A stretch of 64,000 bases of DNA from Gonocerus acuteangulatus (lineage: Eukaryota; Arthropoda; Insecta; Hemiptera; Coreidae), in contig OX328125.1 of NCBI GenBank assembly GCA_946811695.1, positions 50,626,185 through 50,690,184 of the forward strand. Reading direction: 5' to 3'. The position numbers and the translations under genes were made by a program. The notes beneath the pieces are model-generated. The model searched no databases. It saw nothing but the letters and a program-made list of their open reading frames with translations, and was not told where the DNA came from. Below are positions 13,001-25,400 of the stretch, piece after piece. The first letter of the stretch is position 1. Each line of letters begins with the position of its first letter.

Positions 13001-16000
13001 CGCAACCTTCATATGATTATTAAAGTTTTCAGGGAAGAAATTTGTAGACTTATTCCTCCTGGTCATAATAAGGTATAGCCATTATAATTTAATTGTTACC
13101 ATTTTATTTGTACCTTTTTACATTGTTTCTACTTTTTCTGTAGTAAGTAAGCCCTTTGCAATATTTATGTTTATACATGCAGAATGTATTCGTTTACCTA
13201 TTATTATAATTACTTTTAAAATGCAATTAAAAATCAGTCATTCCAGCCACAGGGCCTTTGTAGAAACATTTATTTTCTTAGTAGAAACAAAAGATCCTGC
13301 TTCTAAAACAAAACATATTTGCCATCTTTTACTTCTATTCAATGAAATACCATGGAACAAATGTTTTGCTAGCTAGGACGTGAAAGATATATATACATAA
13401 ATTTTAACAGGGGTAATTTTAGGTATCTAGTGAGTAAGGATCTATGAAAATTTGAAGACATTTTTCAAAACAGAAACAAGCAAAAAAATGTGGTATATTT
13501 ATGCCTTCTTAACATCTTATTTTTTTGTTTTTTCTTCTAAGTTGTTATCTCTTATCTTACTCTTTTGCTTCAAAATAATTGAAGGGACTAAAGTTTGTGT
13601 TCTCTAATTTATAAAGATAAAACATAGCATTTATTTATATTAGTTCATTAAATTCCTTCTTTTTTTTTTAAAAAAAATTTTCTTTTTTTATTTCACCTGG
13701 TAGGACAAAAAAAATCGATCTCTGGGTATGTTCTACTTCATTATACCACTCTTATTGGCATACAGTGAGTTTTGAAGTGCCCTTTCTTTTCTTTTGAATG
13801 ATGTACTAATGAGAAATCTGGTTTAATATATCCATACTTTTTTTTTCTTTTTGAAATATTATCTTGCTTAGGTTCATTTAAAGTTTCACACTGGTTTGAC
13901 CAATTATTTGTTTCTTTCAGGAATTAGATTCTATGTTCAATAACATAATGGACATTTATGACTTGACTGTTACACTCCTAGGCTCATTGGAAGACATGCT
14001 TGAAATAAGCTCTGAGAAACAAGCACCTGCATTGGGAACATGCTTTGAAGAACTGGCAGAGGTAATTTTGTAATTTAAGATGTATACATAAAATCACGGG
14101 CCCACTCAGCTTGCACTTCAAAATACATTAACGATTGATAAGTTTTCAATATAATAGCTGCCATGTACTCCGGGGGAATGTCTGTCTTGTTCTTGTTCTG
14201 TTTGACCAGGGCATAAAGGCATTTAAGAAAAGGACTAAGCTGCTGAATTGGCGAGACAGATACTGGCATACAGATAAAAAAAGATTTCAGGATAAAATCT
14301 TAAAACCAGTAAAAATGTCAGAAAATAAAAAAGGGAAAAAATACAATTTTAATGAGCCCTAAGACTTAACACAAAACTTATAAATAGAGTTAAAACACGA
14401 ATTCCTTATGAGACCCATAAAAACAATTGCCGCTAAATTAAAAAAAATAAGAACATTTATTCAGAAATAGAACAAGGCAGTAAGTACAGGCCTATAGGTT
14501 GTGTCTGTTGTTCTCACAGTAGACTGGCTTATCCTGGAGATATGGCCAACACAAGCTGCTGCTACATTCTTCATTAAACCGTCTCCTTTGGTGTTGATAT
14601 TTTTCCTGGAGCGTACAAAATCCGTTCTTATTTTGATAATCTCCAGTAAATCCATCTTCCTACTCTTGTCCAGTTTATATATTATTTGAAATCCAGTACA
14701 CAATCGTTTTCCTTCTGATTTATGTGCTTTTTGACCAAAGAGTCGTTCGTAGTTATTTGTTCCTTTAGTCTCATTCTCGACAGGATCGACAATGTCTTTT
14801 GTTTTCTAGTGCCTTTTTACTAGAGAATGCAGTTTTCACTTCTTGTTTTCTCAGCAAATCTTTTTTTTGAGGATCTCCATTCATTTACATAGTAAGTCAA
14901 GTGGAAGGGAAATTGCTTTGAGGTGAAGTCCCTCTTGCTTCCTTTGCGGGCAGCCTAAGATGATTCAGTTCCTTGGTCTGGCATTTTTTTAAGGGCGCTT
15001 CTGCATTTAGGCTATTAGCGCCAGTATTGCCATTATATTACAAAACCGGTAGTTCCCTTACCATTTAGGCTTATTTATTCATCTAAAAATGGCCATCATT
15101 TCTATCACCTTGAACCAAGTTTTTAGCCGTCAATTTATCGCCTTTCTACACTTAGGAGCTACCATTGGTTGATTTTGCAATGCATTTTGGGGATAAGAAA
15201 AATATTTATATTTTAACAATGACAGAGAGAGATTAGTGCTTTAGTATTATAAAATACATACAAATAATAAGACATTTTAAAAATGAGGGGAGGGGCAATT
15301 GTTACTTCTTCAGTGCTTCCTCTTCCAAGCTCAGCTATTCCATGCCGATTTTGGATATGGACCAAAACAAATAGCAATCAAAGGGGACCAGAACCTCATT
15401 ATTGATCTTAATAATAATTAGTCCTTAGTTCATTACGGACTTAATTAAAATAACAACTCGAATTTTGTATCCAGGCTGATGAATTTGATGTTTATGGCCG
15501 ATATGCTAAAGAATTGACTACATCTGGTTGGTTAGAAGCATTGGACCGCCTTGTGAGCCAACCCGAAGTAAGCAATGCTCTTCAATCAGCAGGACAAGGC
15601 TTTCGTGAAGCTGTAAAATACTACCTTCCTAAACTGGTTATTGCTCCTATCTCACATTGCCTTCTCTACTTCGAATATCTTAAGGTAACTTTTCTAATTT
15701 TATTTTCTTCTGCTAATTTATTTTAATACTTTTTTTTTCTTCATTCACCACTTTATTCAATAAGTTCTAAATGAGTCTCCTCGTGGTCGAGTGGCTAACG
15801 CCTTGGATTGTCATGTGGGAGATACGGGTTCGTGCCCTGCCTTCAGCAGATTTAGTGCTCTCATCCAGAGTTGGGCAAACGTTAGCGTGCGCTAAAAGCT
15901 GATACCTCTCCGCTAATTTAGCGAAACTGTAGAAAGCCAGCGCTAATAATTAGCGGTTAGCGGCGGCAGTGCGCTAACTGCTAATCTATTTATGAAATAT

Positions 16001-19000
16001 CGTAATTGCTAATAGCTTAAGCTATAGTTACAAGTTGTAACGATATTTCATAAATAGATTAGCGGTTAGCGCACTGCCGCCGCTAACCGCTAATTATTAG
16101 CGCTGGCTTTCTACAGTTTCGCTAAATTAGCGGAGAGGTATCAGCTTTTAGCGCGCGCTAACGTTTGCCCAACTCTGCTCTCATCTATGGGCCCACTAAA
16201 AGAATTCCCTGCTCCACCATGGTTGTTTAGTAAAGGTGACAACCTATAGATAAAAAGAAAAAGAAGTAAGTTTTAAATCTAGCGCTGAATTAAAGCTCTA
16301 AATTAATATGCGCTCTTTTTATGTTTTAATAAAGAAGATATCATTAGAGTGTATGTACTTAAGAACACATAGTTCATTTACATGTATTATTTTATTTCTA
16401 AGTAAATCTATATTGATTTATTTAGTACAAACTGAGTTACTATAATACTTATGGATTAAAATTGAACATAAAGTAAAATAATTAAAAGCATAAATAATGC
16501 GAAATACATTATTAGTTTAATAAAGGACTGAAATTGATAAAGACGCCTTCAGAATATTCCTAGTTTCTCTTGTTTTCAATGACTGTTAAAATATCATTTG
16601 AAAATAGAAGAAATAACGGGTTGAGTAATAAGTTAACAAAAATGTTATCTCAAATATAATTTTATAATAATAATAATAAAGTACCACAAACTTTGAAATA
16701 AATGCTAAAACTTCGGCCTTTCCTTTCTCTTAGATATATAGCCCAAAGTTCATTCAAAGTCATATTTAACACTGGTTTGAACGCCAATAGTTCAGGAAAT
16801 GCATCATGACCGAGCTAGAAAACTAGATAATCTGGGGGAAAAAAACATTGTTATTAAAAGAGACCAAAGGTTTTCCATTCAATTTAAAATTATCCACGTT
16901 TTAGAATGCATAATTTGCAATACAGTAGGACCTCCATTATCCGGGATTCCAATTAACCGGGGTCTGGATAGGGGAATTTTTATTTTTGTTCCTTCTTTAA
17001 ATATTATGTACATACGAACATATTTATTGCATTATTTTTATTTTTATCGACTAAAGCATAATACATTCATAATTAATTTGATTTAATAATAATGTATTAA
17101 ATATTTGTATGTATATAATGAGGATTATGTACATAAATATGAATTTAAATTAATTACGTACATTGTAAACTAAAGAATGGAAAAACAGCCCTGTTGGAAG
17201 AATGTGATGATTCCATATTTCTGGAAGCATCTGAATTTATTTAATATTCTTGGAACTGAAATGTTTTCAGGTCTTTCTATGAATCCCCTACTGGGCTGTT
17301 AGCCTACCAAGGAAATATTTCCTCAGTTGGGCTTTAACTCTTCACTCCAGTACATATGAATGCCCATTTCAACAGAATTATCTAGTTAAGGGGCGATCAG
17401 AACAGATATAAGAAAATTATTCTTTATAAAAAAAGGACAAAAATTTACTGATCTCAACAAAAAAATTTAATTTGAACTTGAGTTTATTTTTGCACTTATA
17501 CAAATTACTAATTAATAAAACATTTACATACACATTTCTCAATGCAAATAAAAAAGTTTACATGACATCTTGTCACAGTTTTTCTTTCAAACCTTATAAT
17601 CCAGCGCATTTAGCAAATAAAATATTGTGTTTCGATTATCCGGTGTTTTCGATTATCCGTGGACCACCCTCCCCGTCATTACCCTGGATAATGGAGGTCC
17701 TACTGTACACATAATCTAAAAACCTTTCTTATTTCTACCAACCGTTTTTTATTTTATTTTTTAAGATTTTACATCGTCTGACACCATCTGACGAAGATCG
17801 AGAAAGTCTTAAACAAGTTGAAGGTGTTCTTAGACCATTACAGAATGAAATAAACAGCCCAGAAGTTAACAATCTCATCAAGAGGTGATTATTTTATTAT
17901 TTTAAAACTATTGATTTTATATTCTGCTTGCCTAATTCAGTCTTTATTGATAAATATTTGATATAAGGATGAATTGCTGTCTTTTAATTGGCAGAAGATG
18001 CATTCTTAAATTGTTTAATTTGAATTTTTATATATTTATTTCAACATTTTTTTAAAGGGAAATCATCAATAGAACGAACGGTAGAATGCGAAGGCAATTA
18101 GCAACTGAAAAAACGAACGAACTTCAAAAAGCAATAGATGGTTGGGATTTGAAGGATTTAGGACAGTACTGTAATGAACTTATTAGGGGTATTTATACAC
18201 CTTAATACACCTATAATGTTTACTATTCTGCAATATAGTTTCTTTATTACTAATCTACATTTTTTTAGAGGATGTACTGGTTAAATGGTCTGTTAAAACT
18301 CGAAGACTTACAGAAAGAAGAGTATTCCTTTTTGACGGAGTTCTTGTTCTTTGCAAACCTATTACAAAGAGGGCAACAGTTCCTCCCCAACTCGGTGGCT
18401 CCCAGGCTGATTATAGACTTAAGGAAAGATTTTTTATTAGGAAAGTTGAAATAACTGATAAGGATGACACTGATGGTAAGGTTAAGTTGTTTTATTTTCT
18501 TTGTTCCTTTTCATTGGCCGTGTTCTATTTATCTTCATTTTTCAACAATGTTTTAGAATTAAAAAATGCTTTTGTAATATCTCCAAGAGCTCCTCCTGCT
18601 GTTATACTCGTAGCTAAATCTCCTGAAGAAAAAAATAATTGGATGGCTGATCTTGTTATGCTTAATACCAAAAGGTTTAACAAGTCTTCTTAAATACTTC
18701 AGTGGTTATAATAAATTAAAAGAAAAAATATATTTATTTTTACAATTTTTAATTTACAGTATGTTAGAACGAATATTAGATAATATTTTATTACATGAAG
18801 AGAAGAACCATCCTTTAAAATTACCTTCACCAGATATATATCGCTTTGCTGAAGCTGATTCGCCTAACAATATTGTTCTTGAAGAACGTCATAATTCCGG
18901 TGTTCCTCTTATTAAGGTAAATATTTTATTTCTGTAATATTCGCATCGTAAATATAGCCTGACATAAACTTTTATTGTATTTGTACTTTTTATCACTGAT

Positions 19001-19373
19001 CGAGGCTCTTTGGTTTTTAAGGGTGCCACTCTTTGTAAACTTGTTGACAGGCTGACTTATCATATTTATTCGGACCCTATGTTTGTCCGAACATTCCTTA
19101 CAACATACCGAAGCTTTTGTTCTCCTCAGGTAAAAAATGAATTATTTTAAATTTTGTTTCTCAAGCCCTGGTACAAAAGTCTTGTGTACCAATATCATTT
19201 TTATTTATTTACTTTTCAGGAACTTCTTGATTTATTGATTGAAAGGTTTAATATTCCTGACCCAGCGGTTGTATATGGAGAGGATGATGGGCTTAATAAA
19301 ACCACTTATTATAGAGATGACTGGAAACGCTATCGAGAAAAGTATTGCCAGCCTGTGCAGTTTAGGTACACAT

Positions 19374-19422
<49 letters not shown>

Positions 19423-22400
19423 CTAATTCTCAATTTCATTATAACATTTTAAATTTATGCTAGAATTATTTTACAGAGTGTTAAATGTTCTTCGGCATTG
19501 GGTAGATCACCATTTCTATGATTTTGAAAGAGATAGGTCATTACTTGAACGACTAAGAACATTTTTGGACTCTGTTAATGTGAAATCAATGCGAAAATGG
19601 GTTGACTCAGTTTTGAAGATACTCCATCGAAAGGTATTTTCTTTTATTTAATTTTTGCTTGTCATGAACACTTTTGAGACTGTTCGCTGATATATTAGCT
19701 CGCCTTCACTGAAGTTGATCAGTGACAGAAGCAATGAGGCCATGAACAAGGAGCTGATATATCAGCTTGGCCTCTTTTGAACTAAGTCTGTTTTGAAGAA
19801 TTAAGTTGGTTTTTCAATTTTGCCCCTAGGAGCATTTATCGGCCCTCAGGGCTCATTCTAGTATATTTCCTTGCCACTACAGTTCATAGAAATGCACTTG
19901 CTCTTATATCTCATTTCTCTAGTATTCTGAACCCTATTATGATATTTTGTTTTCCTTTCTTAGTGTGAGACGAATGAACAACAAAGGGAGACAACATTTG
20001 CTTTTGGACATTCCCCTCCTCCTATTGAATGGCACATTATTTGTTCAGAGGATGAATGGAACATTCTTACGGTAAAATATAATTTTTTTTTTAATCTGTT
20101 ATTTTTTTTAATAAAAAATGCAGTTGTAAGCTCAATCTTGGACTTAGCTTTTGGTTATGGTCTAATTTCTCTAATAAACAAATCATTTTAAGATACTCTG
20201 GGCTCATAAAAAATATATATTTCTTTTTAGTTGCATGGAACAAGTATTTTTTCACGATATGAGTGAATTTACTCATCAAAATTGAAGGGTTTTATTTTTC
20301 ATGAGCCATCATCTTCATTAGTGCCATTTCTCTAGATCGTATTTTTTTTGTGATTCTTATATATGTAATTTATATTAGGTAGTGCCATGCATAAAGCACA
20401 TTGGATATAGTAATTAAATAAATAAATGTATGGGACCTGTTGGATGATATAGGAAAATCCTGAGACTTGAGGGCACAATATATGGTCTTAATTGTAAATC
20501 TAGATGCATTAATGTAATAGTATTGCTAATAAATGGATGCTATTTTGAAGAAGCTGTATGTTCTGGCGAAATATCATGCTGTTTAAAAAAACATTTGTTC
20601 GAGGTAGAAGCTGCTACATCAGTAATAGTCCCAACAAAAAATCTTTACGCAGAATAGTTTTGTTTTTTTTATGGCATATCGACTTCTGGACCATTAGCGC
20701 TGTACGGAGAATAGTGAGTGTAAGATATGTTCTGTTTATTTTTATTGTCTGTAGAGGGCTTGTTTTGTTCAATATGAGAAGTGAGGGTCTCAGAACATCC
20801 CTTGGCCCCAAGCCTTTATGAGTACCTGCAAAGGGAAAATCAGGTGGTCACAGCAGAGTACTGACTACAAAAGCTCCCTAGTGTTTTTTTTTTTCTTTTT
20901 TTTTTCTTTTTTTTTTTTTTGGTCTAGCCTAAAACTTATTTCTGCGTACCTAAATCTGAAATAAGTGAGAATTATTCTTTTAGCAGGAAATATATGTATT
21001 CCTGTGCATTATTATCTGTAAGAACAACAATTTTGTTGTGAAATTGTTCTAACAATTTTTTATATTTATTGTCTATTTACCTTAACAATTTTAGTCATTA
21101 GTCATTAATCCATGGATTAATTGTGATCAATTATTTACTATAAATGAAGATATAGGTTTATTATTTATGTACTTATTTAATATTATTTTGTACTGTATGT
21201 AACAAAAAATTATTTTTAGCTCCATCCTGTGGAAATCGCTCGCCAACTTACCCTTCTAGAATTTGACCTTTATCGATCTGTAAAACCATCGGAACTTGTT
21301 GGTAGTGTTTGGACTAAGAAAGATAAGCAGCAGACTTCACCTAACTTGTTACGAATGATAAAACATACTACTAATGTAAGTTTTTACTAGCAATTTATCT
21401 TCATCTGTAATAGTTAGGTTCATTAACTCATTGCAGCTATTTATGGTTATTCTTTATCATCTTCTTTGTGTCTTTTTGATGAATCTGGAGTGGATATCTA
21501 TATGTAGATTATCTCTTCTAATGTATTACACTTTAAATTGAGTATTATTTATTACACATGCCTTTCGGCTTGAGAGTTGTTTTAGAATGAACATTTGAAA
21601 AATGAACAGTACTTCCATTAAAGAAAAAATACTCTCGTATAAAACAGTGGGTGGGATGTTTTAACCCTTTCTCTACTGTTGAATTGTATAGCAGTCGAGA
21701 GCGGTTGGGACCTGTGTACCGTTTACTTGTGTACAAGTCGAAGGAAGATAAGACCCCGGTACCGTTGACTTGTACAGCAGCCGAGAGCTACTCTTATCTC
21801 TCATTCTTTCTCTTCTCATTTCTTGACTTTAGAGCTATCTAGCGTTAGCGTAGCTTCCTTCTAGTATTCCTGTCCATCATTAGAGTATATTTGAATGAAG
21901 TTTTTCGTTGTGTGAGCTATTGTGGTGATTTACAACTCGTTGCCTATTCGCACTTTCTACCCTCGTCAAATTACCATTAGTGATTATATCTCTGTATATT
22001 TCCAACTGCTTGCTTTAGCATAATGAGTTCACTTTTAGCTCCTGAAGTGTTAATATTATATTCGTATTTTGTTAAATTTAGAAAAACAATTTTTTTAGAG
22101 TGTGTCCTCCATTTAAAAAAAAAAAAAAAGGAATATTTAATCGATATGATTAATCTATTACATATTTCATTAAAGAATTAATTAACTTAACTGTTAATAT
22201 TTATAATAATCCTTTTGTTTCTGTAAAGAAAGTTGTGTATACATAAAAACAAAAGAAAGTTTACCACCGGCAAATTAGGCTGGTCACACGTCCAAATTCG
22301 TGGATCAAAAATGAGGATGGGTAACTTTTTGGCAGAAGGTTTTGAGGATATACTTCCATTGTTTATTATTCATTAAATAAAGGGCAAATTGCAAAGAAGT

Positions 22401-25400
22401 TACTTAACTTCTAGAAGTTACTTAACTTAAAAATAATTCAAATTCAAGACTAATTCAACATAAAGAAAAATCATACAAACAAAGTAAAAATCAAAATTAA
22501 AAAAGAAGAATTTTAATTCGGCGAGGAGTTCTCTGAAAGTCGATGCACTCCAACCGAGAGTGACAAAAGTATCCCGTACAGGGGCACCAAAGCCGGGTGT
22601 GAGTATCTTGTATCTTTAACATCTCCTTGTAACTCTTTTTGCGTATGGAAAGGGTTTATGACATTAGTTCATTTTTCTTTTGTAAAAAGCAGAACTTATT
22701 TAAGTGTAATAAACTGATTAACAAGGGATATAAATTTAAATATCAATATCAAAATCAATAGAGCATATTCATAAACACTAATTATTTTATTCAAAGCCAC
22801 ATTCATAACACAAAGTGTTATTTTATTTATACTCTTGAAAGAATTAACTAATGAAATTTCATTTTCATGCTTGTTCCAGTTTACTCGATGGATAGAAAAA
22901 AATATTGTTGAAGCTGAAAATGTTGAGGAAAGAATAGCAATTGTTTCTCGAGTTATTGAAGTCATGATAGTTCTGCAGGATTTGAATAATTTCAATGGTG
23001 TTCTCGCTATTATATCTGCCATGGGATCTGCTTCTGTATTTAGACTAAAATTTACTTTTATGGTATGTATTCCTTATGCTTTCTGCATTTCTATCTAAAT
23101 ATTATCTTTTTGTTCAAATGATAAAGTTTTGAATGTGTCATTTTCACTTTTCTATAGACTATTTTGTTTTGTTTAATTTACTTTTTTTAATAGACTCATA
23201 TCTTTTATGTAGGTTGTATGCTTAACATAAATATAATCTGTAAAACTTAAACAGGACTTCCAGTTACCTTGCTTTTGAAATATTACTTGTTATTATTTAT
23301 TACTATACAAAATACTTTAGAATTGTAAGAATGATAGAATTATTTTTGTGAATTACTGATTACCGTTTAAATCAATCATAAAACTAAAATATCACTGATA
23401 TTTTAACAATTGTTGCTTATGTATACTTTCAGCGGATACCCAGTCGTTTAGCTGAAGCCCTAGAACATGCTAGAGATCTGAGTAATGATCATTTCAGAAA
23501 GTACCAAGAAAAGTTACGATCTATTAATCCACCTTGTGTCCCCTTTTTTGGTAAGTTCAACATTTTCTCTGAGAAAATAATTTTTCTTCGATTAAAATGA
23601 TTGCGGAATGAATTAGTTATCTTCATTCTTGAATATAGTTTTAGTTTCTATTTAATTGTATGGAGGACAACAATTCTATTTCAACAATAATGCACAAATT
23701 TTATGTACATTCTGGAAAGAAGTTTAACCTATTTAATGATACACATGCCATGTTAATAAAGCAGTTGCTTTCTAAAGCAGATCCCATTTCAAATGGGACC
23801 TTTAACCAACGTTTATTTGGTTTACGTTGTTGTAGCAGACACAATTGGTTGTCAGAGAGTTATTATTTTATGTTAGACCACTATTGTGTGCCTCTTTCTC
23901 TGTTCTCGGTGACTTTTCTTGTTCTTTCTTAAATAAATAAAACATCTGTGCTGTTTTCACAGTGACAATAATAATTGACTCAGAGCATCTGTTACTAATT
24001 GTTGTGTTTCTAATCAGCACCTTCATTTTGTTTTCAAAGAATTAAAACACATTTTTTTATTATACCCTAATACCTCATATAATATTATTAAATAACAAAT
24101 TAAAATATATTGATTCATTTTTTCTATATTGATTTTTGATCACTAATATGAGAACAACCCCTGAAGCATCAGTGTCTTCTTCTGGTTGAACTATAATTTT
24201 AACTGTCTTTCAAAACATTTTCCTAAACAAAAACAGAAATCCACTTTGATGACTCCTTTAAATGTGACTTACTAGATTATTATGATTAAGTTTTTACTTT
24301 ATTCTGAACACAACTTTTTTTTTAGTATTTTTAGTTTTATTGATTTTTGTATGTTTTGCAGGAATGTATTTAACAAATATCCTACATATTGAAGAAGGAA
24401 ATCCTGATACTTTACCTTCCCAACCGCAGTTAATAAATTTTAGTAAACGAAGGAAAGTTGCTGAAATTACTGGGGAAATTCAGCAATATCAAAACCAACC
24501 TTATTGTTTAAGCGTGGAACAGAGAATTAGGGTAAGTAGAGATTTATTTTTTTAAATTGATATTGAGATTACTGGATTATATTTAGCTTTTAGCTTATAA
24601 ATAATCTGCTGTTTATTAGTGTCACTATTAATACTTTCCAAAGGAATATAACTATTGAGGTTGCACTAATGAAAGAATTTTTGAAACATTTGTTCTAATC
24701 CTCATTGGTAAATACCAAAAATGACCCCCGTTAAAGTTTATATGTTTATGTATAAAATGATGTCTCAAGAATTTTTGTCCCCCCCAAACTTGTTATATAG
24801 CATTCCTCTTGCAAATGATTCAATCTAGAGGGAGGGTTTACTCTGGACTCAAATTACTAATTTGCCTATATCAACTAATATGCAACAAAAATCGGTAAAC
24901 ATTGTGGGCATCTAAAGAGAAAGAAAGATGTCTTGAATAAATAAACTAAATCGGCTCTTCCAAAAGGGGTTTACACTAGACCCAAATTACTAATTTATTC
25001 ATATCGGGCATAATTTCTATCGTATTGTTATGGAACTCTGTATGCATTGTCGTTGTCTAAAATTGATTTACTTATTATACAGAAGGTCATCAAATAATAC
25101 ATTTGAATTAATAAAGATTATTTATTAATTATCACTCTACTATTTTTGCAACATTATTTTTTAACCCTTCGTGATCTCAGTCTTGATGTCTTAAATGGGC
25201 CATACAAGAGACAGATTGCCATACAACAGGGCCGGCCAACCTGCACTACCCGCCGCTGGCTAAGGGTTAAGTACTAGACATTCAGAAAATTCTCGTTTGA
25301 ATCGGTGAGGGGTGCGTCGTAAGTTGAGCCATGACTTGGTCCGTGGAAGGTTTACTTGCCTACTAAGGCTTGAATAGCTTTAAAGAAAGATCCTGGTGAA

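Noticed and set aside
14461..14703. Assignment to a specific retroelement family
   Set aside because: The similarity to retroelement polyprotein tails is only an impression; too short and frameshifted to name.
23660..23932. 90-codon open frame in a Sos intron
   Set aside because: Flanked by AT-rich sequence, no recognisable domain, and in an intron whose flanking exons join in phase.
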